Origin: Eucalyptus grandis
Taxonomy: Eukaryota; Streptophyta; Magnoliopsida; Myrtales; Myrtaceae
Reading direction: 5' to 3'
Assembly: GCF_016545825.1 (NCBI RefSeq)
Contig: NC_052618.1
Span: forward strand, 42,478,196 to 42,542,195
Length of the DNA stretch: 64,000 nucleotides
This document shows, one piece after another, positions 48,534-60,893 of the stretch (its first letter is position 1; each line of letters opens with the position of its first letter). A program made the translations under genes and the position numbers. Under the pieces are notes generated by a model. It was not told the DNA's origin. It worked only from the letters and a program-made list of their open reading frames with translations, and did not search any database.

Positions 48534-49108
48534 TCATGCAATCCAAGTTCACATTATGCAATCCAAATCCATATGCCTTGGAACTTGGCAGTACGAGACC
48601 AATTTGACATTTCGCAAAAGGACATAAGTTACACAGCATGTTCATTCATATATTATCAATATCATCGATCCATCCGCCTGATTAAACAAGTTTGCGTATT
48701 GTGAGTCAGCATACCTCCAAGAAGGAAATAATGCTAATAGAGTAAGAATATATGAGGAGATCTCAGTTGGCAATGACGAGCTTAAGTTGAAACACTATCA
48801 GCAAAAAGGCCAGGTCCTAAAATTTGATAATTTTTTTTCTTCTAATAAATAAAACCAATTTTGGTCCAGCCAAAAACTCTTATTTGAAAGTTAATAAATA
48901 ATAACATATTAGTGCAAACATTTCAGGATCTTCAAGAGAGAGAGGGACTGAGAAAGTAGCCAAAAACCACTTCTTTATACAATTTACAAACAATGGGTAT
49001 TTATAAACAATAGTGATAGAAAAGAAAGTAATCCAATCTAATTAGAAAAGTAGTTGTTGCAGGAAATAAGGAAATATCACGCAATATCCCTAATATCTAA
49101 TAATTTTC
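48260..49108 (-). repeat. LTR-like direct repeat C, copy 1
   Basis: Aligns with 49985-50904. Shared words include 'GGGTAGATAGAAACAT', 'AACAAGAGTTCC.AA.GCTTTCT', 'GACAAATTGCTAG.GACCATTTTC', a (GA)n tract and 'TATGCCTTGGAA'. Read on the minus strand it starts TGTTAGAAAATTATTAG and contains TTAGATTGGATTACTTTC, resembling a copia LTR. A TG start is visible but no clean partner end, so LTR identity is tentative. Confidence 0.55.
48499..48533. repeat. (GA)n microsatellite
   Basis: GA repeats inside repeat C copy 1. The matching tract in copy 2 (50236-50289) is longer. Confidence 0.9.
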
Positions 49109-49273
49109 TAACAAAGTAAAGGGGATTTGCTTTGTATCTAAATAAATTGTATGTCAAGATACTTAAATTTATTTATGACGGTGTCAGTGCGAGTACATTG
49201 ACCTATTGAGGGTAGGTATTATTATAAAAATACAAAGTCCGATCTAAAATTTATAATGTGAAAGAGAAATATC

Positions 49274-49590
49274 TCTATCGGCTTAACTCGATCCATGTGA
49301 GTCTCACCTCTAACAGAGTACTCAAAGCGACAATAGGAGATGATGACCATTGAAGAGTGTTCTCTCATTTATGGTTCACTCAAAGAAGACCCCTTCATCC
49401 TATGTGGAACTTAGAATGTCATATTCTCCCCCATTTAAAGCATTAATGCCCACATCAGTTTTGGTCCACATCACTCAATGATACTCTCTCTATTTCATGC
49501 ACAATCCATACCATTCATATCTCCTCCACTGTCCTGGTAGATTGTAAGGAGTCACACCATTGTCCGAGTCCTTTTGCTGAACTATCTTTC
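49274..49590. repeat. Direct repeat B, copy 2
   Basis: Partner of 46683-47000. It is followed at about 49690-49985 by sequence that matches the flank of the TIR element in the first copy, but without that element. Confidence 0.75.
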
Positions 49591-49984
49591 CTTGCCATGT
49601 TGGATCTAGTACATGCCTAGTCCATCTACAAACCACATATCTATTGGAAGGAATCCTCTTCGAAACCATCTGCAATGATATGGTCCATCTATAAGGGTCA
49701 AGCTCTCGTAAGAAGTGCTCAAGTAATCACACTAGAGTGGTGATTATTTTTATATGAATTATATATATGAATCACTCAAAAAAATTATCATTTGACATGA
49801 GATTTAGGGTATCATAGTTTTCGGTACATACTGGAATGTTCGTGAAAAGAACAAACAATACAATCCTTTTAGTATATAGAGTAATGATCTTTCAGTTGTT
49901 AGTATTCTCAAAGAATTTCTATTGTTATGGATTTTCATCACATACGAGACTAAGTGAAACGAATTATGGTATTTTCTTGGGCTG

Positions 49985-50232
49985 TTTGTCAAAAACAGAC
50001 TTGTTGTAAACAACTTCGATAAACAGTTGCCTACAAAAGGACAAGAGAAATCACTGTGTCATATTTCTTTTATTGGGTAGATAGAAACATGGCGTTTAAA
50101 CAAGAGTTCCCAACGCTTTCTTCTTCTAAATCATAGCCCAAGGGAAGACACCTCAATAATTGCTAGGGATCAAAACCTACGCAAATTCGTTAGCGTAAAT
50201 GACAAATTGCTAGCGACCATTTTCGTTTAATC

Positions 50233-50291
<59 letters not shown>

Positions 50292-50904
50292 CACATCATG
50301 CAATCTTATATGCCTTGGAAGATGGAAATGCAAGACAAAACTGACATTATTGCAAAGGACAATAATAGCATTAGACGTTCATCTATATATATTACCAATT
50401 TCCAACGACCCATACACCTACTTAAGCATGCTTATGGATTATGATGCTTTTATGAGTTAGCATATCACCAGAAAGATACATAATATTAATAGAGTTAGGA
50501 TATAGCAGAATATCTCAGTTAGCTGTCACAAGCTTAAGTCCAAACACTTTCAGCAGAAAGGCCACGTCGGACAATCCGATACAAAATTTGTTTTTTTTCT
50601 CTATTAAATTAAAATTAATTTAGTACAGCCAAAATTTGCTAATAAATAATTATGCATGCTCCTTTAAATATTTTAAGATCTTAAAGAGAGGAAGAGAGAA
50701 AATAATCAAAATTTATATTCTTACTCAATAACTTCTCAACTTTATAATGTGTCAAGGGGTATTTATGTTTGAACATTATGCACAGAAAAAGGAAGTAATC
50801 CAATCTAACAAAAGAATTAACTATCTTAAACTAAATAAAGAAATTAGCTGTCCTAGAAAATAACAAAGTATCTGTAATATTTAATAATGTCTCTAACAAT
50901 ATTT
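49985..50904 (-). repeat. LTR-like direct repeat C, copy 2
   Basis: Partner of 48260-49108. On the minus strand it starts TGTTAGAGACATTATTAAATATT and reads on into TTAGATTGGATTACTTCC. Immediately upstream on that strand is GCTTGAGGAGGAGTGTTC, similar to the purine-rich end of many copia internal regions. Confidence 0.55.
50236..50289. repeat. (GA)n microsatellite
   Basis: 54 bases of uninterrupted AG repeats. Confidence 0.95.
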
Positions 50905-51736
50905 TGCACACAGAATCTCTATCTCTGACATCCTTACATATATTTGAACACTCCTCCTCAAGCTCAAGCTTGTAGATTGCATATGATAGGTGCAACTTTC
51001 TTCGAAAGCCTATGACCAAAGTGGCATGTAAGCTGGACCTTACACTAGACAAGGGATATGGATATATTTGTCTGTCAAACCTTACATGACAAATTAAATG
51101 TAATCCACATCATCGCTAGAATTGACAGGTGCTCAAGAAATGGAAGGTTGTATCTCTTTCTCACACAATCTTTATGAAATTGTGTGAAAGAAAACTCGAA
51201 TTGTGGCAAAATAATCTGCATTTCCTCTCGACGCACAACTTTGTTTGCTCGACGAAGGCATGCTCAACTTCGGCATTCACACTCGCCAAGACACTTGATG
51301 GAGATTTCCCTAATCGATGACGCTCACAATTGACATAGAGTCCCACAACAGAAAATACCCAAGATTGGCATTGTAGAGTGTTAACAAAATTGAAAAGTTT
51401 CCAAAGCCGAGGTGTTACAATTTAGAGCACTAGCGGCACTGTAAAATGCCCTTTCCTTTTCTTGTGAAAACTCTCCCGATGACAACGGAGAGACCAGCTA
51501 CTTATGAGATAGCATTGCTTTTGAGGATAAAGATCGGTCGACAAAAAACATAGGACTTGTGATAGCGAACGTTGGTGATCCTCTTTATCAGGGTGGAAAC
51601 GATAATACTAGAGATGAGGGTTGCGCAGACCTGCCATTTCCCCCCTCTTTTTGGGCCATTATATACTATATCAAGAGATTACAATTTTACAAATAGTGGT
51701 CATGTTTTCCTTCACGCAATAAGAATTTTGGTTTAT
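50905..51736. other. Intergenic, probable old retroelement remnant
   Basis: Two mirror open frames (51129-51320 plus, 51161-51346 minus) cover one region without a recognised domain. The left part looks like the 3' internal end of a copia element on the minus strand. No host gene seen. Confidence 0.35.
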
Positions 51737-52564
51737 TGAAGTTCTCTCTCTTCCCAATACAAAAAAAAAGGGTGCTTTTCCTTGTCCCACATAGGAAAGT
51801 TGGGGGAGGAGTTTGGCCAATTAATAAGTGTGAGTCTTCTCTAGTATGTTTAAAAAAAATATTGGGTGTGAACTAGACCCCACAATACCTACGTGCGGGT
51901 GCACGATTATTAGGCGCACTTAACACTTTGCACACTTGCGCTTCTGTGGTTTAATTAGCACTAACCCTTTCATTTTATTTTATTTCGTACATTTATCTTA
52001 TTAAACTCTATTAGTTCAAAGGTTGTTTTTTTTATTAAGTTGGAAATTATGAAAATTCGAAATTTTATTTATTCAAAAATTATTATTATTTATTATTTAT
52101 TATTTTTCCCAATTTTTTTATTTATGTGTCTTTTCAAGACAACTTTTAGAAATTATATTCATTTAGTTTGCAACTTTTCCCAAATGATTACATTTGTTCA
52201 TTTTGCAACTTCTTCTGAAGGGATGCCTTTGTTCACTTTGCAAACTTTCACAAAGAGTTGCATATATTCTTTAAAACCGATATATAAATATATATATGTC
52301 AATTTTTGGATGAACAGGTATGAAATCATTTTTGAGTCTTCATTCCAAAAACTACAGTAATATTTTCAATTGTTTCTTAGAGAAACTCTGGAGAAATAGT
52401 AAAATTGCTATCTAGTATTCTCATTTGAAACTTTATTGTATCTGAAGGATATTTGCTAGTGATCTTAGCAACATTGTAGGGCAAATAAATCCTTAATGAA
52501 AGTAATATCACACTTCAAAATCCGACTTGATTGCTCTATTGATTCAAAGCCATATTTTGTAACA
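51737..52564 (+). repeat. 5' LTR of copia-2
   Basis: 828 bases, TGAAGTT to TTGTAACA. It shares 'AATTAATAAGTGTGA', 'TTATTAGGC.CACTTA', 'TTAGCACTAA' and 'GGGCAAATAAATCCTTAATG' with the 3' LTR. Confidence 0.85.
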
Positions 52565-52590
52565 ATTTTAAAGATTTATTTTGTTCAACA

Positions 52591-55500
52591 ATGGAGTCGG
52601 AGACAATCAAAATCATGAATCAAGACATGGTCAAACTGGATTGGTTTGATAGGAACAACTTTGCTCATCAGAGGGATAAAATGATGTTCCTACTCACTAC
52701 CTTGAAGATTTCTTACATATTGGATCCTAACTTGGTGCCTATAAAAGATTTGAAGCCTGCTATTGAGGGAGGATAGCCAAGTGCGGAAGCCGTTAAAAGG
52801 TTGACAAGGAGAAGAAGAAATGTGCTGAGAATGAATTGCTATGTCGTCGACACATTCTAAATACATTGTTTAATCATTTGTACGGCTTATTCACTGAAAT
52901 GAAGTCAGCCAGAGAAATTTGGAACACACTGGAATTCAAGTACAAAGCGAAGTAGTAAGGACCCATAAATATCTAATCACAAAGTATTTTGATTTCACTT
53001 TTATTGATAGCAAATCTTTGTTGGAAAAAGTCCATGAGTTGCAAGTGCTAGTGAATAAAATTTGTGCTCTCAAGATTAATATTCTAGAAGCATTTCAAGT
53101 TAGAGTAATTATTGCAAAATTGCCTTCTAGTTGGGAAGGTTATGGAAAAAAGGTTGATGCACAAGTTAGAGGACATGACCTTGGAGCAAATACAGAAAGA
53201 TCTTTGTATTGAGGAAGAGTCACGCTTACGTGATAATTCTTTTTTATATGATTCCAAGGTGAATGCCGTGAAAAGAAAACGAAAAATCAGCTAGAACTTC
53301 AAAGTAAAGAATAGGCATAAATTTAAGAGAACATAAAAGAAGAAAAAATGGTTGCTGTTTTATTTGTGGCAAATGGGGACACTACGCCAAAGATTGCATT
53401 CATCACAAGAGCATATCAAAGGACAAGAACATTCCAACGATGAAGGTAGATGCAAATTTGGTTGAAGAAAATTATATGACCATGATTTCAATCATATTTT
53501 TGAACATGAAAATTTCTGAAATTAATGATGCGATATCTATGGTTATGATTTCTGAAATCAACTCTACTATTGTCCAATTTGGTTGATTGGTTAAATTCTG
53601 GAGCAACAGTCCATGTGTGCAAGGACAAATACATGTTCAAGCAATTTGAAGAGACTGTCGACTCAAGTGTTTAAGAGGTCTTGATGGCAAATGCTCTTGC
53701 AAAGATTGCTAGAAAAGGCACGGTAGAGATAGATTTCACTTATGGAAAGAAGATTACTCTTCTTAATATTTATATCCGAAATTAGGAAAAACTAGTTTCT
53801 ATTGATTTACTTTGTAAGAAGGGGTTTTGGGTTTTGTTTGAATCCAACAAGATTATCTTGTTGAAGTATGGGTTATTTGTAGGAAAGGGTTATGCTAATA
53901 ATGGTATGTATCAACTAAGTATCGATAATAATATTGCTAGTTTTGCTTATATTGTTGAGTTTTCATTTTTATGGCATGGTAGGTTGGCACGTATAAATAT
54001 TTGTTATTTGAAGAATATGAAGAAGTTAGACTTGATTTCAATGACGAATTTGATAAATATGAAATATGTACTAAGTGTAAATTTACTAAGAAACCATTTC
54101 CTAATTTTAAAAGAAATTCAATTTATTAAATTTGATTCATAGTGATATATGTGAATTCAATGGCATGCTAACACGTGGTGGTAAAAGATATTTTATTACC
54201 TTTGTGGATGATTGCAGTAGGTTTTTATATGTTTATCTCATAAGGTCAAAGGATGAAGCATTTACTATGTTTAAAAAATATAAGGCTGAAATAGAAATTA
54301 ATTAAAAAGGAAAATCAAAGTTCTACATTCAAATAGAGGTGGATAATATTTCTTAAATGAATTATTTTCATTTTGTGAAGAACATGGTATTATTCATCAA
54401 GTTTTAGTATTATATACTCCACAACAAAATGGTTTGACTAAAAGAAAAAATCGATCTTTTGGAGAAATGGTTAATTGTATACTTTCAAATTCAAAGCTAC
54501 CAGTTAATCTTTGGGGAGAAGCATTGCTTATTATACGTTATATTCATAATAGAATACATTCCAAGAAAAATGACATAGCTCCTTATGAAGTATGAAAAGG
54601 TAGAAAACCAAATTTGCCATACCTTAAGTGTGGGGGTGTTTGGCATACTGCTAAGTACCAGACCCCTAGAGAATAAAACTTGGACCTAGAGCTATTAAAA
54701 GTATTTTCGTTGGATATGCCGCAAACAGTAAAGCTTATGAACTTCTTGACTTACAGTCCAATGTTATTATAGAATCGAGAGATGTTGAACTCTTTGAGAA
54801 TAAATATTATGCGGGTTCCAAAATTATTAAAAATAATTCAAAACCTATGGAAACTCAAGTAGATTCTCAAGAGAAAGAAACGAATGATTCTAAAAATATG
54901 ATTAAACTAAGGAGAAGCAATAGAGCTAGGAAACTAAAAAACTTAGGTCTTGATTTTATTACTCATTTTTTTTTCTTGTTTAAGGAGATAGAGATAATAA
55001 CGTGGTAAATAAATACCCTTTAGTATTAAATTTAGAAAATGATCCTAAAGATGCTATATCTTCTAGAGATGCTTCTTTTTGGAAATAAGTTATAAATGAT
55101 GAAATTGACTCAATTATGTCCAATATTACTTAGGTATTACTAGATTTACCAAAAGGATTCAGGCCTATTAGGTGTAAATGGGTTTTTAAAAGAAAATATC
55201 ATGCTAATGGTTCTATCCAAGCTTTTAAGGCTAGACTAGTGGCTAAGGGGTATAGACAAAAGAAAGTAATGGAATATTTTGATACATATGCTCCTGTTGC
55301 ACGTATAACTTCTATTCAAATTCTTTTTACTCTAGCTTCTATATATGATCTTTGTGTTCATTAAATAGATGTCAAGATTGCTTTCTTGAATGGAGATTCA
55401 AATGAGGAAATTTATATGGAACAACCAAAGGGTTTCGTTCTTCCTAGAAATGAAAGGAAAGTATGTAAATTAATTAAGTCTATTTATGGGCTTAAGTAAG

Positions 55501-56572
55501 CTCCTAAGCAGTGGCATGAAAAATTTGATTTGGTTATATTGTCTAATGGTTTCATCCACAATAGTGTTGATAAGTGTATATACTCTAAATTCACTAAAGA
55601 CTATGATGTTTTAGTGTGCTTGTATGTTGATGATATGCTTATCTTTGGAACGAATATGACTGGAATTATTGAGACTAAGAAATATCTAACCTCCATGTTT
55701 AAAATAAAGAATTTGGGTGAAATAAATACTACCTTAGGTATTAAAGTTAAGAAATATAGTGGGGATTATTCTTTAAACCAATATAATTATGTTGAAAAAT
55801 TGTTAAATAAATTTCAATATCTTGGTTTCAAGGAAATTAACACTCCATTTGATTCCAATATTAAATTAAATTATAATACTAGTAGAGTTGTAACACAACT
55901 TGAATATGCGAGTGTTATAAGGTCTTTAATGTATGTGATGTATTGTACTAGATCTGATATTGTTTATTTTCTATGCAAATTGAGTATGTATACTAGTAAT
56001 CCAAGTACAGAACATTTGAGAGTTATTACCTGAATTTTTGATAATGTTAAGAGAACTAAAAATTTAGCATTATTCTATAATAATTATCGGGTTGTGTTAG
56101 AAGGATACACCAATGTTAGTTCGATTACAAGTGTGAGAGATGAGTATTCCACTTTTGGATGGATTTTCACACTAGGTGGAGGTGCTGTATCTTGGGCGAG
56201 TAAAAAATAGACATGCGTAACTTATTTAACGATGGAATCAGAATTCGTTGCTTAGCAGCAATTGGGAAAGAGGCCGAATAGATTATAAATTTGTTGTTGG
56301 ATATCAAAATATGACCTAGTCCTATGCCTCCTATTTCTATATATTGTGATAGTCAAGCCTCTTTAGTAAGAGCTTATAGTAGCATCTATAATGGTAAGTC
56401 CAGACATATTAGTCTAAGACATGAATATGTAAGACAATTGATTAAAGATGGTACTATAACAATTGTCTACATGAGGTTAAGTACTAATCTAGCCAATCCC
56501 TTAACAAAAACTTTACCAAGAGACATGGTAATAATGACCTTACAAGAAATGGGGCCGAAACCCTTTAATTAA
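52591..56572 (+). pseudogene. copia-2 gag-pol pseudogene
   Basis: Broken polyprotein. Gag starts MESETIKIMNQDMVKLDWFD at 52591 and continues in shifted frames to about 53294. A good CCHC zinc knuckle, CFICGKWGHYAKDC, is at 53356-53397. The protease motif reads LNSGATVHVC near 53591, so the catalytic aspartate (DSG) has become asparagine (codon 53594-53596). The pre-integrase HGRLARIN stretch lies near 53972, and the integrase core at about 54138-54650 (HSDI, FVDDCSRF). Reverse transcriptase spans about 55080-56033 with an intact YVDDM at 55623-55637. The RNase H end is at 56324-56572 (CDSQASL, SRHISLRHEYVR, NLANPLTK). Stops interrupt between and within these parts. Not functional. Confidence 0.88.
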
Positions 56573-57055
56573 AACAACAAGTAATAGTAACCCAATCTTT
56601 TTCTAAAACATCATTAGTTATAAGGTTTAATGGGTAAGAACAAGTTATTGAATGTGATTATTTGATACTAACATAGTCCTAATATAAGAAGCCAGCATCG
56701 TTTATTACGTTTTGTAGATTGAATTGAATTCTTAATGAAGTATAGTATAAATTTGCAATGGGTTAATAGTAAATATATGATAGATACTTCACCTATATGA
56801 GCTTAGAAGTGGTATTACTTTTTATAAAAGTTAGGATTGCTTTCTAGAGAGCTCATGAAATAGGATCATGCACAATGCCATAATAGTGCAGAGTAATATA
56901 AAACATCTCGTTGAAACAAGAGGTTAGTATATGTGCGATATGTCTGATTCTATTATTTAAAAGTACATGTTTAAAACTGAGTTACTTGTCACTTTGATAG
57001 AATTTAAAGATATTTGCACTAAGTAAAGATTTAACTTAAAAGAAACCTTTATATA

Positions 57056-58269
57056 GGGATAAGTGTTAGAAGTCCTACAACTTGTCACGAAAGTGCATTT
57101 CAGTCCTAAAACTTGCAAAAAATGCATTTAAGTCCTAAAACTTGTCAAATTGTTTCAAATGAGTCCTAAAATCGACGCCGTTAGCATTTTCCGTTAAAAA
57201 TGCTGACGTGGCATTTTAAATAATTTTTTATTTTCCACGTGGATTTTTTTAATGATTTTTTATTCATTTTTTAAAAAATTAGATTTAAAAACTAAAAAAA
57301 TCAAATTTATTCATTTTATATTATTTTCACAAAAATTTTTAAAAAAAGTTAAAATATTTATTAAAGAAAAAAAAATTCAGCGGTTCCTTCTCCACCGCCG
57401 CCGCTGCCGCCGCCGCCCATCGCCGGAGGGGCCGGGCCACGGCGCGCCGGCCCCGGCGAGGTGGCCGGGCCTCGTCGGCCCCAGGCGAGCGCCGGCGACC
57501 GTCGCCCGCCCTGGGCGAGGCCTCGTCGGCCCTCGCTCGGGGCCGGCGAGGATCGCCCGATGGGGCGAGCCTCGCCGGCCCCGAGCGAGGGCCGACGAGG
57601 CCTTGCCCGGGGGCAACGGTCGCCGGCCCCCCGCGAGGCCGGCGACGATTCGCGCCCGGGGGCGACGGCCGCCGGCCCCCGCGAGGGCCGGCGGGCCCAG
57701 ATCGGGCACCCTCGCTCGCGCCGGTGCCCCGATCTGGGGCCCGTCAGCCCTCGTGGGGGCCGGCGGCCGCCCCCCGGGCGACGTCGCCGGCCCTCGCGGG
57801 GGGCCGACGAGGCCCGCCCGGGGCGGGCGACGGTCGCCGGCGCTCGCCCGGGCGGCGAGGCCCGGCCACCCCGCCCGGGCCGGCGGCCAGGCCGGCCCCT
57901 CCGGCGATGGGCGGCGGCGGTGGCGGCGGGGAGAGGAGCCCGCTGAATTTTTTTAACAATTTTAAAAATAATTTTTTTTTAACTTTCCTTTTTAGTTTTT
58001 GTTGAAAATAAGATAAGAATAAATTTAAGTTTTTAGTTTTTAAATTTAATTTAAAAAAATGAATAAAAAATTATTTAAAAATCCACGTGGAAAATAAAAA
58101 TTATTTAAAATGCCACGTCAGCATTTTTAACGGAAAATGCTAACGGCGTCGATTTTAGGACTCATTTGAAACAATTTGACAAGTTTTAGGACTTAAATGC
58201 ACTTTTTGCAAGTTTTAGGACTGAAATGCACTTTCGTGACAAGTTGTAGGACTTCCTAACACTTATCCC
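57056..58269. mobile_element. Mutator-like TIR element with very long arms and CpG-rich core
   Basis: Flanked by an exact 9-bp duplication, CTTTATATA, at 57047-57055 and 58270-58278. The arms start GGGATAAGTGTTAG and stay almost identical in inverted orientation for about 330 bases per side. They include 'AAACTTGTCAAATTGTTTC', 'CGACGCCGTTAGC', 'GCTGACGTGGCA' and 'TCCACGTGGA'. Weaker inverted pairing continues into the core (CATCGCCGGAGGGGCCGG occurs on both sides). The core (57380-57950) is extremely GC-rich, with degenerate GGCGAGG/CCTCGTCGGCC reiterations. No transposase, so it is mobilised in trans. The nine-base duplication assigns it to Mutator-like elements. It inserted into copia-2 after that element was in place. 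Confidence 0.93.
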
Positions 58270-58364
58270 CTTTATATATGTATATTAGTCTCATCGAAAT
58301 TTTGGTTGTATGCTTTCAATTTTTTTTTTGAAATATTTGTTTTACAAACAAAGTGGGGGATTAT

Positions 58365-59204
58365 TGGAAGTTTGTTTATAAAACAAACAAAGGGTGCCTT
58401 TCCCTGTCTCACATATGAAAGTTGAGAGGAGATTGATCAATTAATAAGTGTGAACCTTCTCTAGTGTGTTTAAAGAAAAGATTGTGTGTGAGTTAGACTC
58501 CACAATACCCGCATGCAAATAAGTGAGTAATTGCATGATTTTGGCTTGATTATTAGGCACACTTAGCATGATTGTTTGTTTGTAGTCTAATTAGCACTAA
58601 TTCATTTAATTTATTTTATTTTGTACGGTTATCTTATTAACCTTTATTAGTTCAAATGTTTTTTTTTGTTTATTAAGTATTTTTGGAAATTATGAAAATT
58701 TGGAGTTTTATTTATTAAAAAAATTATTATTTATTATTTTTATTATTTCGAATTTTTTACATATGTGTCTTTTCAAGATAATATTTGGAAATTATACTCA
58801 TAAAGTTCGCAACATTTCCCAAGGAGTTACATTTGTTTATTTTGTTTTTTTTTTTGTCATATTGAAATGCCTTTGTTCACTTTGCAACCTTTTGCAAAGG
58901 GTTGCATATGTTCTCTAAGACTGATTTATATATATATATGTATGTATATGTGTTAGTTTTTGGATGAATGAGTATGATCATCTTTGAGTCTTCCTTTAAA
59001 AAACTACAGCCATTTGTTCAATTGTTTCCTAGAGAGACCTTGGAGAAATACTAGAATTGCTTTTGAGACTTTGTTGTGTCCTAGAAGATATTTACCAGTG
59101 ATCATTAATAATATTGTGGGGCAAATAAATCCTTAATGGAAGTAATATCATGCTTCAAAGTCCAAGTTGATTACTTTATTGATTATAAGTCATGTTTCCC
59201 AACA
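58365..59204 (+). repeat. 3' LTR of copia-2
   Basis: 840 bases, TGGAAGTTTG to CCCAACA, directly after the polypurine tract. Visibly diverged from the 5' LTR, so the insertion is old. Confidence 0.88.
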
Positions 59205-59289
59205 TATATTACATTAAAAACATTATGCCATTTACATAAGCTCATAACTATGTACCAAAGCTATTGATGTAGTTGATCTCTTGAGCTTA

Positions 59290-59899
59290 TCCCCGAAGTA
59301 CATGAATTTCAATTTATATTTGAATATTACTATAGGGAATAACGGATTCCCTAAAACCGGTTCCGATACTTAATCGAACCCTTAAAACGAATGCGGAAGA
59401 CGAGTCCAGAAAACACATGTATCACTGATCAAAGATACATTACGGAATCGAGTGTACCTTATTTGTTACAAATTAAACACCAATGTTGAAGTTCGAGGAA
59501 GAATCCTAATCCCGTTCTACCAAGGAGCGTACTGTTGCTGTTAGGGGGAGAAAACTCTATCTCGGGAGGTGCTGTTGTCTTACGTTCGTTTTTTTTTTTT
59601 TTTTTTTTTTGGGAGGGGGAGAAAAAGTGTCTAACATACGTACACTAAAAAGTACGTTTCCCTTTTTGTTTCTTTCTCTCAAAGTGTCTCCTCCAAAGGA
59701 CGCAACCCCTCAACATAACACCTATCCCAAAAGACGCAACCCCTCAATATAACACTTATCCCAAAAGACGCAACCCCTCAACGTATCCTTTCATATCTCA
59801 ACCCTTCATTCATGGGCCATTAACCTGCGGGCTAGGTTCTTAGGCCCAACATGGGCGGACGGGCCTACTTAGGCCCATCTACACATAGAAAAACCATCA
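59290..59899 (-). repeat. Probable LTR of a minus-strand copia element (copia-3)
   Basis: On the minus strand a purine-rich CGAGTGGGAG (59910-59901) is followed by TGATGGTTTTTC (from 59899), a usual copia tract-to-LTR junction. The LTR-like DNA contains GGGCC-rich words and a poly(A) run (plus-strand poly(T) 59589-59610), and three 'GACGCAACCCCTCAA' repeats (about 59700-59780). The far end is not fixed, as no partner LTR is in the window. Confidence 0.4.
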
Positions 59900-59904
59900 T
59901 CTCC

Positions 59905-60059
59905 CACTCGCACCCAGTGGGCCGAACATGATCCTCTTTACCTCTCGCAACATTCATACCGGTGAATAATCCGTGTGAAGATACTTTGAGAGCTCGTTGC
60001 CATACATCTATTAAGAATATATAATAGCTCATAATGGGCATTACACTCCGAGTAGATTT
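59905..60059. other. Short internal 3' end of copia-3
   Basis: Between the probable polypurine tract and the tandem TIR elements. Nothing coding. Confidence 0.35.
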
Positions 60060-60893
60060 AGGGCACGCATGACAATCATTATGTTTGAAATAGTTTTACG
60101 GAACAAAATATATTTTTATATTTCTATTTCTAGAAGAGTCTTTAAGCAAAAATAATCGTTTGATAACGACACAAAATTTTTACTTTAAAAATAGAAATTC
60201 GTTTGATAACGATATAAAATTTCTTCATTTCGGACGTCGGCGACAATGACCGACGACCTTTAATAAAAAAAAAAAATTGATTTAGTAACAAAAAAATAAA
60301 GAATAAAATAAAATAAATCATAAAAAATAAAATAAAAATATCATTTTATTTTAAAATAAAAATATCCTTAAAAATAAATTTATTTTATTTATTCTATTTT
60401 ATTTTATTTTACGAATAAATTTATTTTAAAATGAATAAAAATAAAAAATAAAAATAAATTTATTTGGCAAAACACTCAAGGCAAATAAAAATAAATTTAT
60501 TAAATTTATTTTTAATAAAAATAATTTATTTTTATTTATCATAAAAATATTTTTAATAAATTTAATAAATTTATTTTTAATAAACTAAAAATAAAATGAT
60601 AAATAAAAATAAATTATTTATTTTTATTTATTTTTATTTTTAATAAAATGAGGAGAGGCGGAGGAGGAGGCAAAGACGTAGAGGAGATGAGGGAGGACTC
60701 ACTGAAATTAGGGTTTAGTGGGAGAAATTGTTTCGATTTCTCTTCCAAATCAATTTACGGAATAGAAATCTATTCCGGAAATAGAAAAACTGAGTAGGTT
60801 TATCAAATGGGTTTTATTACGAAAACAAGTCGAAATAAAAAGTTATTTCTAATGAACAGAAATTTTGGTTATCATGCAACCTCTAAGCAAAAT
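60060..60893. mobile_element. TIR element, 'AGAGGG..GCATGAC' family, copy 2
   Basis: Left end AGGGCACGCATGACAATC; right end 'GGTTATCATGCAACCTCT'. It has the same order of parts as the copy at 47444 but in inverse orientation. These are the 'CGTTTGATAACGACACAAAATTT' words, the AT ladder of AAATAAAATAAA type, then 'GGAGAGGCGGAGGAGGAGG' and 'GAAATTAGGGTTTAGTG'. Non-coding. Confidence 0.6.

Larger units (their letters stand above)
51737..59204 (+). mobile_element. Ty1/copia LTR retrotransposon (copia-2), dead, with nested insertion
   Basis: LTRs at 51737-52564 and 58365-59204 align over their length and carry TG...CA ends. The 3' LTR is preceded by the polypurine tract AAAGTGGGGGA (58350-58360). 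Gag, zinc knuckle, protease, integrase, reverse transcriptase and RNase H are all recognisable in the right order but broken by stops and shifts. No standard methionine-tRNA primer site follows the 5' LTR, an oddity or a sign of decay. A Mutator-like element (57056-58269) sits between RNase H and the 3' LTR. Flanks TTTAT and TATAT are a possible target duplication with one mismatch. Confidence 0.9.

Noticed and set aside
50236..50289. Regular short repeats considered as a CRISPR-like or minisatellite array
   Set aside because: It is a plain (GA)n microsatellite without spacers; CRISPR arrays are not expected in a plant nuclear genome.
57252..58005. Open frames of up to 234 codons in the GC-rich core of the Mutator-like element
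   Set aside because: Long frames on both strands and in several phases follow from the lack of AT-rich stop codons. The products are only A, G, P and R, with no domain.
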